Source: Scedosporium boydii (taxonomy: Eukaryota; Ascomycota; Sordariomycetes; Microascales; Microascaceae). Taken from it: a DNA stretch of 64,000 nucleotides. The notes beneath the pieces were generated by a model that had not been told where the DNA came from, searched no databases, and worked only from the letters and a program-made list of their open reading frames with translations. Positions 55,934 through 64,000 of this stretch are shown one piece after another. The number at the start of each line of letters is the position of its first letter. Within the stretch, counting starts at the first letter, position 1. The translations under genes and the position numbers were made by a program. The stretch lies in assembly GCA_002221725.1 (NCBI GenBank), contig NJFT01000114.1, forward strand, positions 58,908 through 122,907, written 5' to 3'.

Positions 55934-56032
55934 ATGCCTTACGCTCCTCATTGCTGCAAGTGCGGAAGCGTGATCGTCATCTGCACTTCGTGCCCCAGCT
56001 GCGGCCACGAAGAATGCCAGACCTGCGTATAA
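55934..56032 (+). CDS. Cys-rich 32-residue micro-protein, zinc-ribbon-like
   Basis: ATG at 55934 in a good context (TCAAGATGCC) opens a 32-codon frame ending in TAA 56030-56032. It encodes nine cysteines in the order CCKC, CTSCPSC and CGHEECQTC, with two His. The CxxC and CxC pairs with an intervening CGHxxC segment resemble a small zinc ribbon. No signal peptide, so intracellular zinc binding is the simplest inference. The long A/C-rich leader and strong-looking promoter argue that this is a real gene and not chance. The last codons, TGC GTA TAA, could also be read as a donor (GTATAAG) to a further exon, so the protein might be longer. I do not know the family. Confidence 0.6.
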   Translation: MPYAPHCCKCGSVIVICTSCPSCGHEECQTCV

Positions 56033-57351
56033 GTTCGCCTACGTGCGGACTACACGGGGTGGGTTGAGAAGGAGAGCCGGGGAGGGAAGAACGAAACGCT
56101 GGTGGCGAGAACCACGATCCGGAGAATGAACCTATTGAAGTTTCCATGAGCGCAGACGAGAGATGTAATATCTCGGAGATGGAGTAAACGAAGCAGGCAG
56201 AGGGTAAGCCTTTTAATTCTCCTTTCCTACGATGTTCCTTTTTTTTGGATATTTTTATCCACTCTTTTCTCTCCCCTGGATTTCGACTGGTTCCCGTTGC
56301 CGTTTTCCCTAATCTGGACCAGGCTGTGTCGTGTGTGCCTCAGTGGTCGAACTTTTTGCCTTCTCCATTCCTCCCGAGACGATGCCTGCTGCAGGCGATA
56401 CGTCATAATTCCGAGATGCACATGTCAAGCCTTGCATCGTACTGTCTTTATACTGTGTTCACACCGTACGGGATTCTCCGATATCCTTCCCTTCATTTGC
56501 TGAGATCACACATGAGAGAGACAAAACATCGACGCGAAAGAAACGATATGTATTAACAGGAGTCTCTTATCGCAGAAACCTACCGCTTCCCCGAGATTTA
56601 CTCTCCAAGGTCTACGACTCCCAATGAGGAATTTCGCAGATCCAAACGCGAAGGACCCGTTTGTTTTTGAACGACAGAAGAAATAGAGTTCGACGACCAA
56701 GAAACAAACAGACCCAGATCAGCGACGGCGCTTAAACCGGAGCTAGGCAAAGCATGTCCGCGTGACGTCCCCCAGACCGAAGGATCCAGCAAGGAGCAAA
56801 AGGAGCTTAGCATAGCACACCTTTGTACTCGTCCTTCGGATTTGGCCCAAGGGCTTATCCAAAGATTGTTACGTACTGGCTCGGTGTCATCGAAACTGGG
56901 TATTGTTTGATTCCTCCTTATCTGATGAGGCAACAACCGGAATGCATGGAAGCGAGAGGAGGATGCCATGGTTCATCTAGCGGGTTTCTGTGACGAGCGA
57001 TTCCTTTTTTTGGTCCTTTTCTTCTCCCCATTTCTGTTTACGGGGGCATTGCAACATGGGTTTATGGGTTACACTGGACAGCGTGCCTTTTTTTTTTTTT
57101 TTTTTTTTATTCTTCTTTCACGAAGCGATAAAAGAAGATGGGAAACGGCAGAGAACGAATGGTTTCGATGACTCGCAAAAGCGAACGGATGGGAGACGGA
57201 TACCCTTTCGGCGTTTAGTTGGTTCATTTTCGATGACTCTTCTCCGCGAAGTTTGTTTTATAATAAATCATCAGTGTCGATTGAATTTCCCAAACTTTAT
57301 TCGGTGCCATTTGAAATCAATTACCTTTGGCTCTGTGATAGGAGAGTGTGA
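56033..57351. other. Spacer with poly-T run
   Basis: 3' flank of the micro-protein gene. A run of about 22 T lies at 57088-57109. ORFs have no known motifs. Confidence 0.4.
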
Positions 57352-57695
57352 CTTTGGATTGACATCGTAAGAGCGCCAGAGTATAATCCGAAAGAGCTGT
57401 TTGCTTCCTTCAACCTGTTCCCACTCGTCTCGACTCAACGACATGTCCCATCTTCATTGATGAAAAACGACTTCTCCCACTGTCGCCGTCCTAAACGAAT
57501 GAATAACCCTGGCACCGATGGGATTAAGAAGTTGCAGATAATCGTCTGATACAAGCAAGAGCCGCAAAGCCGGTCTAGTTCAGTCCATGGAGCATGCAGG
57601 CAGAACACCCTCCCAGATCGGGTCCACCAACGTCCCCCACCCCCTTCCTGCAAGCAATTCGCACTATCTCCCTCCCAGCTCTCATCTCGCATCAA
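57352..57695 (+). repeat. Diverged direct repeat of about 350 bp, copy A
   Basis: Collinear with 63443-63790. Shared blocks in the same order: TTTGGATTGA, CTGTTTGCTTCCTTCAACC, TTAAGAAGTTGCAGATAATC, GCAAAGCC, and GCAGAACACCCTC. Copy B lies directly downstream of a GNAT gene (minus strand). No GNAT sequence was seen next to copy A. Confidence 0.75.
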
Positions 57696-58164
57696 TTTTG
57701 AGTGCTTAGGACCAACCGGGGGCCTGGCTCCCCCTCGTCATTCCTTTTTCCCTCCGTAACATGGAGGCCGCGTATAGATAACCCTGAACCTTCGGTTCTT
57801 TCCTAACCCAACGATTTGCATATTGATGTTCCATCCTCGGTGACAAATGTCATACACCCGGCCACGCGGCGGTCGAGGTGGTCGGGGCGGTCGTGGGGGC
57901 GGCAGGCGGCGGCGGCGGGCGTACCGAGACCCAAAGACACCAAGATGTCACTTGACCAGTATTTGGAATATCTCATTCTGCACCACCATCCCTCCTTTTT
58001 TTCCCCCTCATAATCAAAATCAGACTGTTGTCTTATCAAACGCATTACCTTTTATTTTTATTTTTGTTATTCTTTGCCTTCGACATATAATTACATGTTA
58101 GTTGTCCAGCCTGTTCCAGCAGACGCCTCAGCAACCCAGCGTGTGGCGAGAGCGTCCAGCACTA
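57696..58164. other. Spacer 3' of the Zn2Cys6 regulator
   Basis: A Gly/Arg-coding GGCGGTC-type stretch at about 57850-57920 gives RGG-like ORFs on the plus strand, but the ORFs are short and overlapping. No gene called. Confidence 0.35.
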
Positions 58165-60185
58165 TTATACGCCCAACTCTGTCTGAGCTGATGGGTCAAT
58201 CCCTGCCTTTTCTAGATCCACCGCCAAGCGAGCAGCTTGCATTTTGGCCACCGGGTGCGTTTCGACAACGGAGTTCAAAAGATTAAACAGAAACAACGCC
58301 TTGTTCCGACAGTCCAGGTTCTCTTCCTGCACAGAGCGTTCGATGAATACCAGAGCAGTCGTATACACCAGAAACACCAGTATAGGATTCCTAAGTGCTA
58401 TCTTCAGACCCTGCCAAACGCTCAGCAGCTGAATAATCTTGTCCGATGCCGCGAAGACTTGATCCAGGCTCTGGCGGACTATTTCTTCGGGAACCGGGCA
58501 GCCGTCATTCCGCGCCTTGCGTATCACGGCGTTGTGTAGGCAGATGGTAGCTACCTGGAATAAGATGTTGACAAACACCGAATGTTGGCATCGGTATGGC
58601 GGGGATAGCTCTGGCAGGAGGGATGATACGACACCCAGGCTATTGTCGATCTCCACGTGGCGACTCCAATAACTGTCTGCTATCGTTCCGTTTACACCGT
58701 CCCAGGGGCATGGCGCAGACCTAGCTTCTACCGATTGGCAGAATAAATGCGAGAGGACAACCCTAAGGCCGAAAATCGAAGGTCTCGATGTGGGATCTTT
58801 TAGCGCGTCGTCGAGAGTAGTTGTGATCACTTCGCGGCCGCTGGAGAAGTTGTCTTCTGGAGCGGGGAGGAGATTGGAGGGCTAAAGCGTGACGTATAAG
58901 TCTTCGAAGTCGAGAACTGCTCGGTAAGGGAAGTAAATCTTACAGGTTTCACATTATTCAATAAAGGAAGGCCCGTGGTTGCGGCAACCAGACAGTCGGA
59001 CGAAAAGCCGACCCACCACGTCCTGCGACGCTCCTCAAATTCCGTCCAATCTTGAGGAGGCTTGACTAACGGCACAAAAGCACTGCAAGTGTTTGGGTCG
59101 CTTTGATCGAGTTTGTGAAGGTTGAGCAGCTGCATGATACGAATGCTCTTCGACAGGCTTGTGGAGCTCCTCATGAACATGGACTGCTGGGACTCAAAAT
59201 ACGTTATAAGTATCCAACATTGAGCATGCGCTACTGTCACGAAGTGCTCTTCTTGGTCCTAAAAAGAGAAAGGCCATGATTTAGACAGATGCGTGCGAAC
59301 TCGGCGGGGGACCCCGATCTGGGGGAAGTTGGAAGTGGGCACAAACTCTCATCTCATCTTCCTCGGCGAGGGCCCGAGCATGTCTATACATGGGCATAGC
59401 CAAAGATGTATATGCATGTGTGACGGACGCCGCCGATGCCATGATCATTAACTGCAGACAGCGGGGAGGCTGCCGCGAACGGTCTAAGTGCAAAGAGGCC
59501 ATAAAGCTATCTCGATGAATCATCGGAGCTTCGTGATACACTTTATCAAAATAAATATCCGTGCTTGGATATTCGTCAGTGATTGGGGATGGGTAGATTA
59601 GAGGCTTGGAGCAGGAAAGGAGGGTTGCCTCACAGCTCTTCTTGAAGGCGTGGATCAGAATCTGGCAGCTGCTCAATGATATCGGTCAAGTCAGGGACGA
59701 ACGTAGCACGGTCGACCGTATTGGTCACTGAGCCAGACGACTGCGATGCGTGTCCACCGGATTCAGAAGCGGTTGCCAGACATTGGGTAGCAGTACTGGG
59801 TAAACCAGGATCAATATCGATATCGATATCGGTATCAATATTGGCATCAGCATCCGCGTGGAATTTAGCAGTAAAGCTGTTGAACTGACTTTGCAGTTGA
59901 TCTGCCTCAATCGTGGTCAAATTGATGCTTTAGAAAATTGAAGACCTCGTTGGCGTTGAGGCGTGAACCACATAGTGAAATAACATTGAACCAACCTATC
60001 CTAGCCTCGAGATCCCGAAGCTGCTTCCGCTTGCCAGTAGCTGTTTGCCTTGAACTGGGATAGACGCAGTCTTCGTCCGCTCTGGCACAGCGAACACATT
60101 GTGGCGTATGTCGATCGCATTTGAGCTTTTTCCTCTTGCAGGGGAGGCAAGATAATCGACTTGATCCCTCGGATACGGTAGCCAT
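58165..60185 (-). CDS. Zn2Cys6 transcription factor with fungal-specific TF domain
   Basis: Five exons on the minus strand: 60185-59996, 59901-59634, 59563-59347, 59258-58944 and 58881-58165, with introns of 94, 70, 88 and 62 nt. Product 568 residues. The binuclear cluster is at residues 13-40, with C-x2-C-x6-C-x6-C-x2-C-x6-C spacing (CLPCKRKKLKC...CVRC...C). A linker or coiled-coil LEARIDQLQSQF and an Asp/Ile-rich spacer follow. The Fungal_trans region begins LTDIYFDKVYHEAPMIHRDSF and includes SKSIRIMQLLNLH and EERRRTWW. The third donor (GTTTGT) is weak but gives DEMRDQEEHF. Such proteins are nuclear pathway regulators. The divergent reductase/NmrA pair beside it are natural candidate targets (inference). 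Confidence 0.9.
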
Positions 60186-60439
60186 TGGTTCACGGTAGTA
60201 TAGAGAGAAGTGTCCTAGGGCAATGAAATCGGATGAAGTGCGTTTTACTTGTACAAGGACGTTGGCCGAAGTTGACGTCGCGAGACCACAGCACAATGCA
60301 AGGCAAGACACCAACTGACTCATGACTAATCATGCATTCAGCCAGTTCATGATTTAAGCTTCTCTAACTCCCCCGTTGGCGTCGGGCTTGGAAATCTCCA
60401 ACTCCAAAGCTGGGCAGGTTGTCAGAGCGCCCAGAGTGG

Positions 60440-60640
60440 TCGAGGCAGAGAGTCTGAACATCACTTCAATATTGTCTGTGCCTCTGGGAACGGCCATTTT
60501 GCCGCAGTGAAGCTCCTTCTGGAGAGTGGTGCTGATATCGATCGAGGGATTGATGTAGTTAGTCTTCATTTGCCACTGCTGCTTTGCAAATGGCATCAAT
60601 ATTGGGGATACCAGCCGCATACTAGACTCTACTTCACCAC
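60440..60640 (+). pseudogene. Ankyrin-repeat relic
   Basis: In the 60186-60835 gap, the plus strand reads ASGNGHFAAVKLLLESGADI (about 60483-60542), a near-consensus ankyrin unit. After a frameshift (about 60560-60575) the next unit continues as TAALQMASILG (from 60575). No start, no flanking intact repeats, and a stop soon after. This is a broken fragment of an ankyrin-repeat gene. The rest of the gap (TF upstream region, 3' flank of the reductase-like gene) holds nothing else I can support. Confidence 0.65.
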
Positions 60641-60835
60641 GCCATCTGATACAAATACATCGACCATCCAATATGGACGACAATTCATGGGCTAATGCTT
60701 AATTACATTCGATCTGCCTAGGACGATTACCTGGATTACATGCCCACACACGTTGTCAACAATTTATTTCCTAAGCCGGTGTTCCTGACCTCCCCATTCG
60801 CCCACCGGGGATTTTATAACCTCCTCTCGAGCGCT

Positions 60836-61712
60836 TTAATAGATTCCCGGGATCAAACGGTATGGAACTCGAGCTTTGATGTCCTGCCAATCTTGTCCAT
60901 ACTGAAAGTGAATTATTAGCTGCTGTCCAACCAAACATAAAGCAAGCAGAGTATGAGAGGGGACAGGAGGAAAAGGAAAGTTGAGGTTCACGCACCCTAT
61001 TAGAGAGATACTGATCCAGAACGGGAACGCCCCTCGACGCAAAGTCATAGAAGAAAAACGAGAAGACGGCCAGGCCCCACGGCCATCCCCCAGAAGTGAA
61101 CGCGTAGGCAGAGCGCCAAATCGTATAGCCGCCGTAGTTGATGTGTCTCGCGAGGGAAAACAGGCCATTGGCATATGGTTTGCCTTTATTAGATGGCTTC
61201 CTCTTGAAGAACGTGCGCTGTAGCTCCGAAATCATCTCGGTCGATATGCCGGCGACGTATAGTCCGATACCGATCATGACGGCAGGCGACTGCAGGAGAG
61301 ATTGCACGGGCCCGGGGGCGGGCGCCTGGGAGGTGAGGGCCCAGAGAGAAAAGAGAGTATTGAGGGAATTGAACATCGTGTTGAAGGCTGAAATGAGAAT
61401 GGCTCCTAGTGGAGGCGTGTCCTGCTCCGAGACGTAGAGCAGCGTTGCGATCTGCTTTATACTGCTGCCGGCCGCCATGAGTGAAATGACGCGGTAGTAG
61501 GGTTGCAAACCTCCCGCGGCCGTGAAGACGGTGGTAGGGAGTACCGGTTGTCCGCCGAGGCTTGCGATGAAGTTGGTTGCCCACCCGTTCCGGATTAGAT
61601 AGGGCTGGAGGAAGGCGTCGGCGGCGCGAAGGCCGACGAAAAGCGTGATGCCCACGGCATTGAACCTCTTGACTCGAGGCACATTATCGCGGAGTTTCTT
61701 CTCCTCCGCCAT
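60836..61712 (-). CDS. DUF1295 / steroid 5-alpha-reductase-like membrane protein
   Basis: Exons 61712-60996 and 60901-60836 on the minus strand with a 94-nt intron (GTGCGT donor, TTTCAG acceptor). Product 260 residues. It has five to six hydrophobic segments and the C-terminal signature region: NGLFSLARHINYGGYTIWRS, then a Phe-rich span, DQYLSNR and, in exon 2, YGQDWQDIKARVPYRLIPGIY. This is the pattern of DUF1295 and the isoprenylcysteine methyltransferase / 5-alpha-reductase superfamily, whose members bind NADPH or S-adenosylmethionine at the cytosolic face of the ER membrane. The substrate cannot be read from sequence. It is transcribed divergently from an NmrA-like gene over a 602-bp shared region, next to a Zn2Cys6 regulator. 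Confidence 0.85.
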
Positions 61713-62314
61713 GTCGTATGGAAGGAAAGCTGGACGATGGATGAGGCCAAGTGTTTATTCAGACAGTCACAGCTGGGAATGAGCAACGAAATATTTAACA
61801 AAGGTACGTCGGTCGAGTTTTGTTTATTTATTGATTTTTACAAAAGAAGAAGAAGAAGAACAGAAAAGAACGGGGGCCGAGGGGTTTGCAATGGACCGAG
61901 TCGAACGAAGGTTCAGAGTTGGAAAGTCTTCCATGTTGCTTGATAATGTGGTACTAATATCGGTGTCCGACAGAGTCCGACGAAGCTGAGGCGCGACGCA
62001 TCTAGATGCTTGCGATTATGAATCCGGACTTTCCCTTGGAAATTCATGATCCATCAACGTCGCTAAATCGGACACCGAAAGGGACATCGGCAATCTTTTG
62101 AATTTATTACATGGCGACAAATATTGTTGCCGGCGTTGCCAATGCTGAACTGTACTCGCCGCGGCGTTCAGTAGATAAAAGCTCAGCATCCGCCCTTCAT
62201 GTTGATCCTGTCTTTCCATCCCATCACACTCACCTCTCACGACAAATAAGCGTCTAACATTCGAGTTATATTCATATCAAAATCTTCTCTTATATCACCT
62301 CCCCGCCTTCCAAC
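61713..62314. promoter_or_regulatory. Shared divergent promoter, DUF1295-like / NmrA-like genes
   Basis: 602 bp between two start codons on opposite strands. Includes AAGAAG repeats at 61845-61860 (leader of the minus gene) and ATAAAAGC near 62174-62181, about 135 bp before the NmrA-like ATG, as a TATA-like element. CGG triplets suitable for Zn2Cys6 factors occur, but no clear paired site was established. Confidence 0.5.
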
Positions 62315-63368
62315 ATGTCGAGAATCTTGACCGTCTTCGGAGCCACCGGCACTCAAGGAGGCTCCGTCATTCGCTCCGTGTTAGCCGACGCAGCTCTATC
62401 CGCAGAATTCAAAATCCGGGGTATTAGTCGCAATGCCTCACAGCCATCGGCCCAGGCCCTAGCTGAGAAAGGCGTCGAGGTCAAAGAGGTAAAGTCCATG
62501 TTCATTCACCAAGGGGGACAACACACCGACTAACATCTTAAAAAGGCCGATATGAGCTCGAAAGCCTCTCTCTCCGAGGCCATCAAAGGCTCACACACCG
62601 TCTTTCTGGTAACCACACCAAGTTTCACGACCCAGGAAAGCCTCGAATTGGTCCACGGCAAGAACGTCGCAGACGTAGCCAAAGAACAGGGCGTCGAGCA
62701 TCTCATCTACTCGTCCCTCTTGAACGTCACCAACGAGACCGACGGTCGGCTGAAGCACGTCCCCCACTTCGACATGAAGGCCGACGTCGAGGAGTACATT
62801 CGCTCCAAGGGTATCCCGAGCACTTTTATTCTTCCGGGTTACTTCATGAAGAACTATACGGCCTTCCAGATGTTGAGAAAGGGCGAGGATGGTGTCTATA
62901 ACTTGACCTATCCTGTCGGTGACAAGGCCCAATTCCCTCTCTTTGACGCTGAAGCCGATACGGGTAAGTTTCAATTTGCTACAATTTAGAAAACACTTTA
63001 GAATTCAAATACTGAAAATCAAATTAGGCAAATACGTCGTCGCGGCCATCAAAAACCGCTCCAAGGTTCTCGGAAAACAAATTCTGGCCGCGGCGGACTA
63101 CTACACGTCCACCCGCATCCTCAGCGAATTTGAAAAGACGACCGGAAACAAGGCGACTTTTACATCTGTCGACTCGGAAACCTACACGAGCTTCTTCCCT
63201 GGCCCGATGGGCCAGGAAATGCTTGAGAATCATTTGTTTATCGAGAAGCCCGGCTACTACGCTGGTAGGAGCCTTGAGGAGAGTCGCGAGCTTCTCAAGA
63301 GCGTGGGATTGAAGCCAACCACATGGGAGGAGTTTCTGGTAAGGAACAAGGACCTTTTCAAGTCCTAG
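62315..63368 (+). CDS. NmrA-like NAD(P)-binding protein (HSCARG type)
   Basis: Exons 62315-62488, 62546-62963 and 63028-63368, with introns of 57 and 64 nt. Product 310 residues, the normal size for NmrA-like proteins. Rossmann motif VFGATGTQGGSV with Gly9, Gly12 and Gly15. Further hallmarks are FLVTTPSF, VEHLIYSSLLNV, TFILPGYFMKNY, and a C-terminal PTTWEEFLV. These atypical short-chain dehydrogenase relatives bind NAD(P)(H) and act as redox sensors or reductases; the catalytic Tyr-x3-Lys of true SDRs is not evident (SSLLN instead). The neighbouring divergent DUF1295-like gene and the Zn2Cys6 factor suggest a small co-regulated redox or detoxification module (inference). Confidence 0.9.
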
Positions 63369-63442
63369 GTATCATGGGTGTGGTGATCGGGAAACCCGGC
63401 TATTCTTGGAAACACTCATGGCCACCGTTGAAGATGGTGGTT

Positions 63443-63790
63443 TTGGATTGAGATAGTAAGAACGCTAGTGTAGAATCTGTATAATCCCCAAATAAACTGT
63501 TTGCTTCCTTCAACCCTGCTCCCATTCGCTCGCTCGTCTGTCTTGCCGCTCCCAATCTAGACCCACGATCTCGACCTCACAGCTTTCATGTCTGCTGATA
63601 AGAAATGACTCTCCGACCACCAGCTTTAAGCGAATGAACAGGCATGGTACGATGTCTTAAGAAGTTGCAGATAATCTCCATAAACCAGAGCGGCAAAGCC
63701 AGTCCAGTCCAAATAACATGCAAGCAGAACACCCTCACCAACCAGACCCCCAACATCCCCCCTTTCCCTCCCGCAAACACCTCATCCCTC
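63443..63790 (+). repeat. Diverged direct repeat of about 350 bp, copy B
   Basis: Partner of 57352-57695. It lies between the NmrA-like stop and the GNAT stop codon, so it covers most of the 3' flanks of both genes. Edges judged by eye. Confidence 0.75.
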
Positions 63791-63803
63791 ACCTCTTCTC
63801 TAA

Positions 63804-64000
63804 TCAAACCTTCAGCCCCATCAAAATCGTCCCATCCCTCTCCCCCAACAACACAAAGCCACACCTCGCATAAAACCCCATCACCTTGGCATTCTCCCCC
63901 GCAATCCCCACATGCACACCCCTACCCTTCCCCCCACTCAACCCCCCCTCGTCGCCCTTCCAAATCTCCACCACACTCTCCAGAAAACGTTCAACCAACC
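63804..64000 (-). CDS. GNAT-family N-acetyltransferase, C-terminal part
   Basis: Minus-strand frame open to the window edge, ending in TGA at 63806-63804. The visible 65 codons read ...VHVGIAGENAKVMGFYARCGF, then VLLGERDGTILMGLKV. The N-x-x-x-x-FYxxxGF element is the C-terminal half of the GCN5-related acetyltransferase fold (acetyl-CoA-binding side). The start lies outside the window, and substrate and length are unknown. Confidence 0.8.
   Translation of the reverse strand, partial: LVERFLESVVEIWKGDEGGLSGGKGRGVHVGIAGENAKVMGFYARCGFVLLGERDGTILMGLKV

Noticed and set aside
60354..60683. 109-codon minus-strand ORF
   Set aside because: It is antisense to the ankyrin relic, which explains its coding-like look.

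Overview
The window is chromosomal DNA of a filamentous ascomycete (Pezizomycotina, most likely a Sordariomycete; inferred from gene content, not from a marker gene). The signs are intron-bearing genes with 46-260 nt introns and CTAAC/CTGAC branch points, a Zn2Cys6 regulator, secreted plant-cell-wall enzymes (GH67, AA9-CBM1, CE16), a fungal cysteine-rich DUF7871-type protein, a fungal CorA-like protein, and long pyrimidine-rich leaders. Coding exons are GC-rich in the third codon position. Spacers of 1-4 kb are AT-richer and hold mono- and pyrimidine tracts. Exon structures were built by hand from splice signals and family conservation, with no transcript support.

Layout. 0-4 kb: C-terminal end of the Golgi protein Yip1, a 101-residue CxC-rich metallothionein-like protein, and a small secreted chitin-binding type-4/LPMO-like protein. 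7-13 kb: an 824-residue dynamin-like GTPase, a nucleic-acid-deaminase-like protein (HAE...CxxC), and a divergently transcribed C2H2 zinc-finger gene with an in-frame TGA upstream of its intact part. 13-27 kb: a weak hypothetical gene, GH67 alpha-glucuronidase, a Trf4-type non-canonical poly(A) polymerase, an AA9 lytic polysaccharide monooxygenase with CBM1, and a convergent CE16 GDSL acetylesterase. The three enzymes could act together on glucuronoxylan and cellulose. 28-42 kb: a DUF8035-type disordered protein, an APH-family phosphotransferase/kinase, a Ser/Pro-rich protein with a conserved C-terminal tail, and a 638-residue protein with Gln/Glu-rich and Asn-Gly/Arg-Ser-Pro-rich low-complexity tails.

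42-53 kb: a CorA-like membrane protein and a protein kinase lie between two diverged, same-orientation copies of a non-coding segment of about 1 kb. 53-64 kb: a 32-residue Cys-rich micro-protein behind a strong-looking promoter, a Zn2Cys6 transcription factor, an ankyrin-repeat relic, a DUF1295-type membrane reductase/methyltransferase-like protein divergent from an NmrA-like gene, and the end of a GNAT acetyltransferase. A second diverged repeat pair (about 350 bp) brackets this last block.

Most unusual point: the first intron of the AA9 gene has no workable GT-AG solution. It fits an AT-AC intron (ATAAGT...CCAC) that exactly restores the family sequence. No CRISPR, tRNA, rRNA or intact transposon was recognised.
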